A stretch of 64,000 nt of DNA. Source: Gnetum montanum (lineage: Eukaryota > Streptophyta > Gnetopsida > Gnetales > Gnetaceae). The DNA lies in the NCBI GenBank assembly GCA_015680685.1, contig MNCI01024332.1, positions 91,168 through 155,167 on the forward strand, given 5' to 3'. The first letter of the stretch is position 1; each line of letters begins with the position of its first letter. Below the pieces are notes generated by a model that searched no databases, was not told the DNA's origin, and was given only the letters and a program-made list of their open reading frames with translations. Positions 34,500 through 44,508 of the stretch are shown one piece after another. Made by a program: the position numbers and the translations under genes.

Positions 34500-34865
34500 T
34501 TTAGATCTTGGTAGACTCTTGGTTATGCTAATTTAAGGTCTCAATAGATCGTGGTCCTAGTTTAAGATCTAGCTGGACCATACTGTACTAGTTTAAGGTT
34601 CTAGAAGACCGCTGTGCTAGTTTAACATCATAGTGGATGGTGGATGACCAATTTAAGGTCATAGCAGACCATGCTATGGGTGCTAGTTTAATGTCATAGC
34701 CCAAGGATATTTTGTGTTAGTTTAACATCATAGTAGATGGTCTATGCAAGTTTAAGGTCATAGTGGACCATCACTGCTAGTTTAACATTGTAGCAGATAT
34801 TCTGTACTAGTTTAATGTCATAGAGGACGTTCTGTGCTAGTTTAATGTTGTAGTGGACGTTCTTC
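34500..34865. repeat. Hairpin minisatellite type 1, 3' array of D
   Basis: About twelve units after integrase. Good examples: AACATC-ATAGTG-GATGGT, GGTCATAGTGGACC, AATGTC-ATAGAG-GACGTT and AATGTT-GTAGTG-GACGTT. The last two pair fully if G-T wobbles are allowed. Confidence 0.88.
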
Positions 34866-34869
34866 TTAC

Positions 34870-35880
34870 CTTGATTTTATTGTCAATGTGATATTACATG
34901 TTAGGTGTAATATGGCTTCTGGTACAAGTGGTTGATAGGATTGGTGAACTCATTGCCATCTAAATTAGCAAGCTTGAAGGCACCATTTTCATATGCCTTA
35001 GTGACCAAGAAATGCCCTTCCTAGTTTGCTGAGAAATTATTCATGGGCTTGCAAACAACCTTGTGGACTAGGTTCCTTTTTTTGATTGGGCATTGGTGCA
35101 GATTGTGTTGATGCTTTTGTTGTTGTTTATCTTAGTACCACTCAATGTGAAGATGCTCTCTTCCTCCGTAGAGTCAAGATCAATGATTCTTAACTCATTA
35201 TTCTGAGCCTCATCCATAAAGTTTGAGAGGATCATGCAGAGCAATAGGACCTGCAATTCAAGAGGAAACACCACTTTAGATCCATACATAAGACTATATG
35301 ATTTTTTACATGTTGTAGTTCTACATTTTGTGTGATAAGCCCAAAGTGCATAGATGAGTTATTCATACCATCGTCACTTGCTATTGTTAAGTATCTTCTT
35401 CAGGAGGTTGATGATGACCTTATTGGTACCCTCTACTTGGCCACTTTCCTAAGGGTTGTATGGTGACAAAAAAGAGTGTTTCATGTGAAGGTTTCACAAA
35501 AGGCTATGCTACTAAATTGTAGTCCATTATCTATGACTATGGTCATGGGGAGACCAAATCATGTCACTATATTATCAAGAATAAATTTGCAAACCTACTA
35601 AGATGTTGTCTTCCTAACAGGGATAGCTTCTACCCACTTCATGAAATACTCAATTGCAGTAATAAAAAAGTTGTGTCCTATGGAAGAGTTAGGCATTATA
35701 CGTCCTATAATTTTCAACCTCCAACATTAAAATAGCCATGTGATTTGTGTAGTATGCAGTTTGGTCGGTGACACATGTATCAAATTCCCATGCCATTGAT
35801 ACATGTCACATGGCCTGACCTTGGGGAAATAATCACACTCCATAAAAGGCTAGTAGTAGCTTAGACATATGTATTTCATT
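34870..35880 (-). pseudogene. Integrase of element D
   Basis: Recognisable blocks: the zinc finger Cys pair region (KVRPCDMYQWHGNLIHVSP near 35815, second Cys replaced by Tyr), core start LKIIGRIMPNSSIGHNFF near 35700 (first catalytic Asp now Lys), FMKWVEAIPVRKTTS near 35640 and TIVIDNGLQFSS near 35550 (second Asp kept). The C-terminal GDL...KGHFLVTKAYENGAFKLA-type stretch is near 35060-34960. Many stops. Confidence 0.83.
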
Positions 35881-35884
35881 TACA

Positions 35885-35960
35885 ATTTAATAAAAAATCA
35901 TGATACTTTATTTCTTTTGCTTGGGTTTTTTCTCAATGTAATTAGGCCCCTTGTGGATCC
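35885..35960 (+). pseudogene. 3' tail of the antisense gene in element D
   Basis: The stretch TTTCATTTACAATTTAATAA...GCCCCTTGTGGATCCC aligns with the 3' untranslated part in C (49258-49350, ...AATTTAATGAAG...GCCCCTTGTGGACCCC). It is joined directly to integrase sequence. D therefore once had the antisense gene and lost its body together with RT. Confidence 0.65.
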
Positions 35961-35964
35961 CATG

Positions 35965-36352
35965 TGATAGTTTAAGGCCATTTCAGGTCATGGCTAGTTT
36001 AAGGCCATTTCAAGCCCTAGCTAGTTCAAGGCCATTTTGGGCCATCATTAGCTTAAGGACATTTTGGGTCATGATATAGTTTAAGGCCATTTCAAGCCCT
36101 AGCTAGTTTAAGGCCATTTTGGAACATGCTGTAGTCTAAGGCCATTTCAGACCATGTTGTAGTTTAAGGCCATTTTGAGCCTTGGCTAGTTTAAGGCCAT
36201 TTCAAGCCATGCTATAGTTTGAGGCCATTTCAGGACATGGCTAGTTTAAGGTCATTTTGGATCATGGGTAGTTGTAAAAGAGAGTGTGTTGCCATTTTTA
36301 GGCCTTGGTGGGCTATGCAATAGTTTAAGGCTATTTTGGGCCATGTGATGGT
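35965..36352. repeat. Hairpin minisatellite type 2, copy D
   Basis: About twelve units of GTTTAAGGCCATTTCAGGTC / GGCCATTTTGGGCC type. The GGCC/GGYC arms stay complementary, with wobble, around a six-base spacer. Confidence 0.88.
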
Positions 36353-36455
36353 TAAACAAAGCATAACTAACATGGAAATTAAACATAACACAAAATCAAA
36401 ACTATACAAAAAAAGTACTAAAGACTAAAGAACTAAAAGATTAAATTAGGGACAT

Positions 36456-37110
36456 GCCCTATTCAAATAGATGTTTCCTAACTAGATGTGGGTTAGGTGA
36501 TGCATATGGCCTAGAAGACTTGAGGTGATACTCTTCTAGGCTATCATCTACCATTGAAAAAGGAAACTTTGCCCATATAGTTTCTTCATGCAGATCATTA
36601 TTTTTTCTTGGTTCACTTGCTAAACAATATTGGGTTTTATTGCAAATAGGCGATGCATCTTCAAAGACTTCTATCTTTGACCCTTGCTTAGTGTCTATAT
36701 TGTTGATAGCCCAAGGGGCTATGTCATCACCAAAGATTACCACTTCTCCACACGCATAGGGTAGGTGGATCTCTTGGTGGATTATTGTGGAGATGATCCT
36801 TAATTGGGCTAACTAAGATCTTCCTAAGATTAAATTGAACCCGGGAATCTCCTTTATAGTGATGAATTCTACATTAGTGGGGAACTGATCCCCTACCACG
36901 AAATCAATAGTGATGGTTCCCTTAACCATGATGCATGCCCCATTGAATGACTTCAAACAAAAGGTTGTTGTGGACCTACTTTATTCCATCAGGCCCAGCT
37001 TGTCAATGATAGGGAATAGAATAATGTTGGTTGCAACCCCATCATCAACATGCATCCTATGAATCCTATATTGACCTACATGAATCATTATAAACATAGG
37101 GACAATGGTT
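36456..37110 (-). pseudogene. Aspartic protease of element D
   Basis: The loop HVDDGVATNIILF near 37050 keeps the catalytic Asp. The FNLILGRS block is degraded (near 36830). The C-terminal part is open from 36743 to 36459 (AINNIDTKQGSKIEVFEDAS, ending SPNPHLVRKHLFE), a region downstream of PR that A and C also share. Confidence 0.82.
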
Positions 37111-38534
37111 ACTTAATGCCTTTTGGGTTTAGCTTTAATAGCTTTATCATGAAAAGTTAAGAGGGTTGGCCATGGTTCTTCAATGGCATGAATGGCTCTT
37201 TTCTCTAATGGCATATCTTCCTTAACAAGAATGGATGCCAACATGCAGATCAAAGCTTCATGATGCACAGAAGAAGTCATTATTAAATTGTACAAGCTTA
37301 AAGGTGTATTTTTTTGTTTTAAACCTTGTCTGACTTGTGTAAGTGCATCTAGGAAATGTTGATCACCATCCAATTGTTTGGTGGTTTTTATTTTCTCTAT
37401 ATTCCCTAAGAGACAAATTTCCTGAGGAGAGGACTTGGCTTTTGGTTGGGTTGTAGGATTTTGGGCTTCGGTAGTTGCTTATTGTAAGTACATTTCTATC
37501 TTATCTTCAGATGGTGGTGTCATGGGAACTACTGACAGGGGGGTGGGCTTAGGGGGGCCTAGTGTAGTGCATTCCCTAATCATCTTATTAGCTAGGTGCT
37601 CATCATGTTTCCTTAAGTGAGAAGGTTGTGATGTAGTTCCAACCACTAGACTCTGGGTAGATGGGAGGTTTGTATGTTTTATCATCCTTATAATAAAAGG
37701 TGCTTGGGTCATTATTGCAACATGTTGTAGGTTGTTGACCACGAAAGGTGTTGTAGGTACCTAAGATGGTACCTTGATGAAAAAGGAGGCCCATGGCCTA
37801 GTTGACATTGAAGTTTCAACACCACGGGAAGGCACACAAATCACAAACGGCTCATGTGTTGACTTTGCATTATCATTAATGCACATAGCATTAATGGTAT
37901 ATCTTGCATTGCTACCATTCAATGGGTTCTTACAAATATTCATAGATTGGTTCTCTGGTTGAACATGACTATTTTCATCAAGGACCAGCTTACCTTGATC
38001 AATCATCCATTGAATATCATCTTTCAATGTTAAGTAGTAATCTATGTCATGGCCACACAATTGGTGGTAGTTACAAAATCAATCTAGCCTAAAATTTTTG
38101 GGCACTAGAGGCTTGTTGGGCATAGCTACAAAGGGGTCTCAGAGGATCTTGTAGTACCTCTCATGACATTTACAGGCCTCTTCTAACATTTACTTATGTT
38201 GGATGCACCTAGCACTTAATAGTTGATTCAAAAGCTCCAATGGCTTAATCGACAATGGGGTATATTTCGAGTGATCCTTACACTCAAAATTTGGCCTCAA
38301 TGAATCTTGTGTTGTGGTTGTTAACATTGCAGGTTGGTTAGTTCCCACATCGCTAGAGCTTAACATTTTGTTGGTAGTGGTTGGGGCCTTAGGTGCTTTG
38401 GCAACTTGTTTGTTGTTTTTGGGCTTGGTTTCATTAACCACAATAGCCACAATAGTTATCACAACCTTCCCCTTTTCCTTATCTTTCTTTTTATGTGCAT
38501 TCTTATAAGCTATGTAAGATGAGTCCTTAGGACT
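37111..38534 (-). pseudogene. Gag of element D, 5' truncated
   Basis: Keeps the Lys-rich linker (YIAYKNAHKKKDKEKGKVVI, 38520-38455), the Cys/His block FCNYHQLCGHDIDYYLTLKD near 38080-38010 with IQWMIDQGKLVLDENS, and the C-terminal linker (RQGLKQKNTPLSLYNLIMTS near 37330). The capsid core and N-terminus are gone: at about 38534 the frame runs into LTR-end sequence. Confidence 0.85.
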
Positions 38535-38569
38535 AGATGTTTGAGAGTCCCAAAATTGATGGTGTTTCA
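38535..38569 (-). repeat. LTR remnant between elements D and C
   Basis: Only the last ~35 bp of the LTR survive (GAGAGTCCCAAAATTGATGG then TGTTTCA), matching 56710-56738. On the left is gag of D, on the right the polypurine tract of C. Confidence 0.8.
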
Positions 38570-38635
38570 ATGGCCCCTCTTTGTTGACGTCTGGAGGATC
38601 TACTAAAGAGAGGTCAACAAAGAACAAGAAACACC
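38561..38635. promoter_or_regulatory. Polypurine tract hairpin of element C
   Basis: GGTGTTTCA, then CCCCTCTTT at 38574-38582, then inverted GTCAACAAAG and GAAACACC (38628-38635). Layout as in A and B. Confidence 0.82.
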
Positions 38636-39960
38636 ATGCTGAATGCAACACCCACACTATTCATTAGTGCCCACTTAGATAATGCTTTGCTATGCTTGGG
38701 AGTGCTAGGACAGCTAAATATTATAGAGGAAGGAGATGCATTTGAGGAAATTGGGCTAGGGAATAGAAAAGTTACAATATGCGTTATCATGAGAGTCATT
38801 GTCATAGTGTGATCCCTCATCAGAATGCTTATGAGGGAATTAGCACACATGGGTGCCTTTCTCTTTGGATCTCAACCTCTCACCAAAGTGCTTAGAGATG
38901 GTCAATATATAGCTGAAATGATTGCAAAGAAACTATTGTGCCATTTCTTTTAAGCACTTGTCCTTTTTTTTGAGCTTTTGTGTTTTTTAACTTTTGTTGC
39001 TTTTTGTTGCACACCCATGTTCAATTGAAGGAAATCTTGTCATCATTGTAGAATAGGTGTTTCCTCCCCAAGATGAGTTATGTTACTTTCATGTGGGGCT
39101 TTGACCTATCTATAAAGGCTTCCCATGGGATGAGTTGCGTTACATCCATCATGGCCCTGGTGGTTGGGCATGGGAGAGACCTTTATGTGCATTTTTTGTA
39201 TGTATAGAAAATGGAGACTAAATTGGCTGAAGGGAGAGTAGGATATGCACTCTCAAGTAGCTAGGCTAATTGAAGCAGGTACTTTAGAATAATGTAGTAT
39301 CTTGCTCTCGTGGTGGAACTCATCCCTAAAAAATTCCACCTTGGATTTTATCCTGCAAACACAATAGAGAGGAAACCAGAAAAAACAACCATCGAGTGGA
39401 GTGAGGGCAAAGTCCTGTTTGCTTAGGACGTTGCCAAGGTGGTAGGTGTTGTGTCTAACATGTGCAATGACCAAAGCAGGAAGACCAATACAGGTTTTGG
39501 TAGTGATAGTCTAGAGAGCTTAGGAGACCTACTGAGAATGAGCACTGAAGAGGCTAGGAGCAATGATGATGCAGGTGCTCAGGAATCCCCACCAAGGGCA
39601 AGCATCATGAAATCTAGCTACAAGGTGGAAACTTGATAGATGAATGCTGGAGGATGGCAGCATTATGGTTGAGCCACAATAGTGTTGGGACTACAACAGT
39701 AGATGTTGATGGTGAGAGCTATGACCAAGTTGATTGGAAATGGTAGCGGTAACTCTAGAAGGTCAGTAAGATGTCAAACAACATCTCTGGAAGATCAACA
39801 AGATGCCAGGGACAACGACGCTACATGTGTCCTAGAGATTTTTTTCTTGGCGACGTGAACTTCATTTTGGAATTGCAATGTCCCACCCCATGTTGTCTAG
39901 GAAGCTTAAAGATGTGCATGCTTGCTTGTTCATAGGGTCATACATGTGAGCTAGGAGGCG
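38636..39960 (-). other. Element C 3' non-coding region
   Basis: Colinear with A (6288-7600) and B (21829-23175). No convincing gene. The GGTGTTTCCTCCCCAAGATG block near 39055 recurs in each copy and at 2592. Confidence 0.7.
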
Positions 39961-39966
39961 TTGCAC

Positions 39967-40380
39967 TACGAACCTAGTTTAAGATCTTGGTAGACCATCG
40001 AATGTGCTAGTTTAAGGTCTAAGAAGATTGTGATGTGCTAGTTTAAGATCCTAGTAGACCGATGTGCTAGTTTAAGGTTCCAGCAGACCGCTGTGCTAGT
40101 TTAATGTTGTAATGGATAAGGGATGACCAGTTTAAGGTCATAGTGGACCATGCTATGGATGCTAATTTTATGTCATGGCCCAAAGATGTGTTGTGCTAGT
40201 TTAACATCATAGCGGATGTTCTATGCCAGTTTATAGTCATAGTGGACTAGCTGTGCCAGTTTATAGTCATAGTAGACTAATTGTGCCAGTTTATAGTCAT
40301 AGTAGACTATCTTTGCCATTTTATAGTCATAGTGGACTATCTATTCTAGTTTATAGTCATATCAGACTATTTGCTTACCT
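39967..40380. repeat. Hairpin minisatellite type 1, 3' array of C
   Basis: Thirteen units. The last five are almost pure ATAGTC-ATAGTG-GACTAT (perfect 6-bp arms in three). One unit is AACATC-ATAGCG-GATGTT, and the first units are GGTC/GACC types. Most arm changes are matched on the other side. Only unit 7 (ATGTC...CCAAAG) is clearly unpaired. Confidence 0.92.
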
Positions 40381-40384
40381 TATT

Positions 40385-41489
40385 TCATGTTCAGTGTAAT
40401 CCTTTGTGTTAAACCTAGTATGGATTTAGGTACAAATGATTGATGGGATTTGGGAGTTTGTTGCCATCTACATCAGCCAGTTTGAATGCCCCATTCTCAT
40501 ATGCTTTTGTAACTATAAAGGGGCCTTCCTAGTTAGCTAAGAATTTGTTCACACGTTTACAAATGGCCTTGAGAACTAAGTTTCCTTTTTTGATTGATTA
40601 TTGGTGCAAATCATAGTGATGCTTTCTTCATTTCTTGTCTTGGTACCATTCGATATGGTTAAGTGTTTCGATGCACTCCTCCTCTATGGAGTCAAGATTA
40701 ATGATCCTTGACTTGTTGTTTTGAGCCTTTTCCATAATGTTTGAAAGGATAATTTGAAACAACAGGACCAGCAATACAAGAGGTAACACCACTTCAGATC
40801 CATATACAATACTATATGGACTCTTACCTATAGCTATTCTTCATGTTGTGTGATAAGCCCAAAGCACATAGAGGATTTGCTCATGCCATCACCTCTTATT
40901 ATTGCTAAGCATCCTTTTCAAAAGGTTGATGATGAATTTATTTGTAGATTCTTCTTGGCCTTTTCCTAGGAAAAGTATGACAATGAGAAAGAATGTCTGA
41001 TACCAACATTTTCGCAAAAGGCTTTGGTTTCCACGCTACTGAATTGTGGCCCGTTGTTGGTAACAATAGTCATCGGAAGGCAAAATTGTGTCACTATGTT
41101 GCCTAGAATGAAGTTGGAAACCTATTAGGACGTGTTCTTTCTAAGAGGAATAGCCTCTACCCATTTTGTAAAGTATTCAGTTTTGATAATAATGGAACTA
41201 TGCCCTGTAGAAGACTTAGGTGCAATGGGTCCTATGATGTCTAGTCCCCAACATTGAAAAGGCCATGTGATCTCTGTGGTATGCAATTCAAAGGGTGATA
41301 TGTGTATAAGGTTCCCATGGCATTGACACACATCACATGTTCTAACCTTGGCAACACAATCACATTCCATGCAAGGCCAGTAGTAGCCTAGACATCTAAT
41401 TTTTACTACCATAGCCCTGGGGGCTTTGTGCCCCCCACATAATCCCTCATGGACTTGATCAATAATTTTTTGTGCTTCACCCCCACTAA
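40385..41489 (-). pseudogene. Integrase of element C
   Basis: Open from 41412 to 41125: IRCLGYYWPCMECDCVAKV, CDVCQ (zinc Cys pair), WGLDIIGPIAPKSSTGHS and FTKWVEAIPLRKNTS. The first Asp is kept. The second is Asn (TIVTNNGPQFSS near 41060), and the Glu block is lost (EKAKKNLQ). The C-terminal ENGAFKLADVDGNKLPNP-like stretch is at 40510-40440. Confidence 0.88.
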
Positions 41490-43880
41490 CACAAGCTAGC
41501 AGTATCCCATCATAAGAGAGTTTGAATAGAGTGTTGTCTCCTATGAGGACATATTGCTAGGCTCATTTTTGTAGTGCATCCCTTTGGGCGGGTGTTAGGT
41601 TGTGTGGGGGTTCACCATGTTGGAGGTATGCTCTAATGTTTTCATACCATTCTTGAGTATGTGTTGCACTTACAAATGTGATTTGTACCATGTGAATGAT
41701 AGGATCGGTGCATTCCACTATCGAAGCATGTAGGGTAGCAAACATATGTGATGGCATGCTTAGTGCTAACATGGCTAATGCATTTGCTATAGTGTTTTCA
41801 CTACAAGGCACATGTTGGATGTCTAAGGTTGCAAATTACTTTACCTAGTGCTTGGCCAAATCACAGTAAGGCTGTAAATGTTGTGCTTTGCAAGCATATA
41901 CCTCTGTTACTTGGTTAACAACTAGTTGCGAGTCACCTCTAATTGCTAAGCTTTGGATCCCCAACTCTTGGGCTACTAGGATGGCCCTAAGGAGACCCTC
42001 ATATTCTGCCTTATTATTTTTTCAAAGGAATGTAAATTGATATGCAATAGGTAGAATCTCCCCAGAGGGGAATGTGAGAACCACAACGGCACTACTACCT
42101 TGTGTAGTTAAAGCTTTGTCAAAGTGGAGAGTGGCTTCAAAGTCTGTTGGTACTAGGCTTATGCTATTAACATGTTCATCTGGGAATTCAAGTTCTATCA
42201 CTGCCTGGTCATTGGTAGGTGTGGTTGTAAGTTGCGTAGCTATAGCTTAACCTTTTACAGATGGTTGTGCTACATAGTGTAGGTCAAATTTTGTAGTTAT
42301 GTCTTTCCATCGAGCTGTCCTACTACTTTTGTATATGTTGATTTTAATAGCCCAAAGTATTTTATTCTTGCAAATAATGTTTATATGGCTATGAAACAAG
42401 TAATGCCTTCATTTCTTAAGCACAAATACTAAAGAAAGATAATTTTTCTCTACTTCAGTGTATTTGGCTTCATAAGCTATCAAGGCATGACTCAAGTAAT
42501 AAACAGGGATTTTGAAACCATCATTCCTCTTTTGACAAAGCAAGGTAGTGATAGATGTGTTTGAGGTGGTAAGGTAAACGTAAAATGGCTTGTCTCTCTA
42601 TGGAGGGTAAATAGTGGGGAGATGGGAAAGCTCTTTCTTTAAGCTATCAAAAGCTTCTTGACATTGGTTTGTTCATTTAAAGTTGAAACCCTTTCTTAGC
42701 AGGTGTTTCATTGGATGCAACTTGTTAGTTAACCTTGTAATTAATCTCCTTATGAATTGGACTCTGCCCTGTAACCTACACAACCCCTAAAGGTTTGTAG
42801 GTGGTGCCAAGTTAACAATGGCCTTAACCTTATTGGGGTCTACAGGTATCCCTATTTCTGACACTACAAAGCCTAACATGCATCTAGTTTTTACTCCAAA
42901 AACACATTTTCTAGGGTTGAGGCAAAGTTCATGCCTACGACATCATTGAAGGACCAAGTTTAGGTCATTTGCATGGTCAGTAGCTTTCTTAGATTTAACG
43001 AATATATTGTCAATGTAATCATTTAGCTTCTCTAAAAGGTAATCACTAAATATGTAGGTCATCGCCCATTGGTATGTTGCTCCCACATTCTTTAGCCCAA
43101 AGGGCATCATTGTGTAGCAAAATGTTTCCCAGGGGGTCATGAAAGTAGTTTCTAGCTGATGTTCTTGGTTTATGCAGATTTTTTTGTAGCCTGAAAACCC
43201 ATCCATAAAGGATAGTAAGGCATGACTGGCCATAGTATCGATGAGTTGGTCGATGCTAGGCAATAAGAAGTCATCCTTAATCGTTGCCTTATTCAGATCC
43301 CAAAGTCTATACAAATTTGTATACCTCCTATTTTTTTAGAAACAACAATGATGTTTGACACCCATTATGAATAATCAACTACCCGAATGAACCTAGCTTG
43401 ATAAATTTTAGTGATTTTGCTACGTACAGGTAATGCGATCTCTGGTTTGATCTTGCAGGCATTTTGTTTGACCACCTTGACACATGGGTCTAGTATGATA
43501 TTGTGTTGTATGATACGTGCGTCTAAGCTTGGCATATCTTTGTACGACCATGCAAACACTTTGGCGTTGTCATTGAGGATCCTAGAGATCCTTTTTTTAT
43601 CCTATGACTCTAGTAACAAGCTAAATTTTAATGTTCTTGCCTCCCCTTTGGATGTGGCCATGGGGATTTCAATAAGAGGGTCCTTAGTTACATTCCCGAC
43701 CTCTAAATCTAGAGTTTGGACTAGATGTTTGGGCCAGTCCAGGGATGTTTCTAAGGATGCTATGTTGGTATCATAGGAAGATGGTTTCAAGTCTACCAAC
43801 TCTATGTTCAAGCATCTCATAAACCTACTGTGGGGCCCTATCAAAATTAAGGGAAAATAGAGATCATCATGCATAGACAT
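41490..43880 (-). pseudogene. Reverse transcriptase and RNase H of element C
   Basis: Starts MSMHDDLYFPLILIGP (43880). RT is open at 43314-42943: KDDFLLPSIDQLIDTM, LLSFMDGFSGYKKI (motif A as in intact Tat elements), TTFMTPWETFCYTMMPFGLK, NVGATYQWAMTYIFSDYLLE and NDYIDNIFVKSKKATD. YIDN replaces YIDD. Connection and first RNase H lie at about 42830-42180 in broken frames. The second RNase H is at about 41950-41750 (NTIANALAMLALSMPSHMFA). Confidence 0.91.
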
Positions 43881-43989
43881 TTTTCCAAGTAACCTACAAT
43901 AACAAGCAAACAAATGGAGTCAAGTGATACCTACTTAAAATGATGACATGCAATGAAATATATGCAGGGTAATTATGCGATGTTAAAAA

Positions 43990-44140
43990 GGGAGCTATTT
44001 TAAGGTCTTAGCAGACCACAACCATGCAAAATTGTACATTGAAGTTGCCAATTTAAAGTCTCTTAGTGGACTTTCATTGGGTTTAAAATGTGAAGGGGAT
44101 GCTAAAATTACCAATTTAAGGTCGTAGCAGACCATATCTA
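43990..44140. repeat. Hairpin minisatellite type 1, PR-RT interval of C
   Basis: Three to four units (GGTCTTAGCAGACC, AAAGTCTCTTAGTGGACTTT, GGTCGTAGCAGACC) between the RT start and the antisense-gene promoter. Confidence 0.8.
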
Positions 44141-44368
44141 AGCCACATTGTAAAAAATGAAGTGAAAATTTTAGTGCATTTACGTGCTACACTACAGCTA
44201 CATGCTATGCTACAGTGGACCCATGTTATGCTGTAGGAGATAGGGGTGTCCCATTTTACACTGGAGTAGACAAGGGTGTTTTGTGTCATGCGTGGGGCAC
44301 GAGATGTCCTACGTTATGCACATGATATGGAACACCCTAGAAAGTAATAGGTGTTTTAACCCCATAGG

Positions 44369-44377
44369 CTATAAATA
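44369..44377 (+). promoter_or_regulatory. TATA box of the antisense gene, copy C
   Basis: CTATAAATA in GGCTATAAATACGGG, matching 11940-11949 in A, with a similar distance to the ATG at 44509. Confidence 0.72.
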
Positions 44378-44508
44378 CGGGATTACCCATGGTAATCTTG
44401 TGACTTTCACTATCAGAGTTAACACTCAGAGCATAGCATAGTTGCACTGGGAGATAGTGTAGCAATCATAGTGTAGAAATTGATACACCTAAGTTTGTTA
44501 GAAGGACA

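Larger units (their letters stand above)
34213..38534 (-). mobile_element. Element D, internally deleted Tat/Ogre copy
   Basis: Only 4.3 kb remain. Left to right: about 0.3 kb of 3' non-coding DNA joined directly to the LTR end, type-1 minisatellite, integrase, the 3' tail of the antisense gene, type-2 minisatellite, PR and the C-terminal two thirds of gag. RT, both RNase H domains, most of the antisense gene, the polypurine tract, the gag start and the leader are missing. At least three deletions are needed. Confidence 0.85.
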
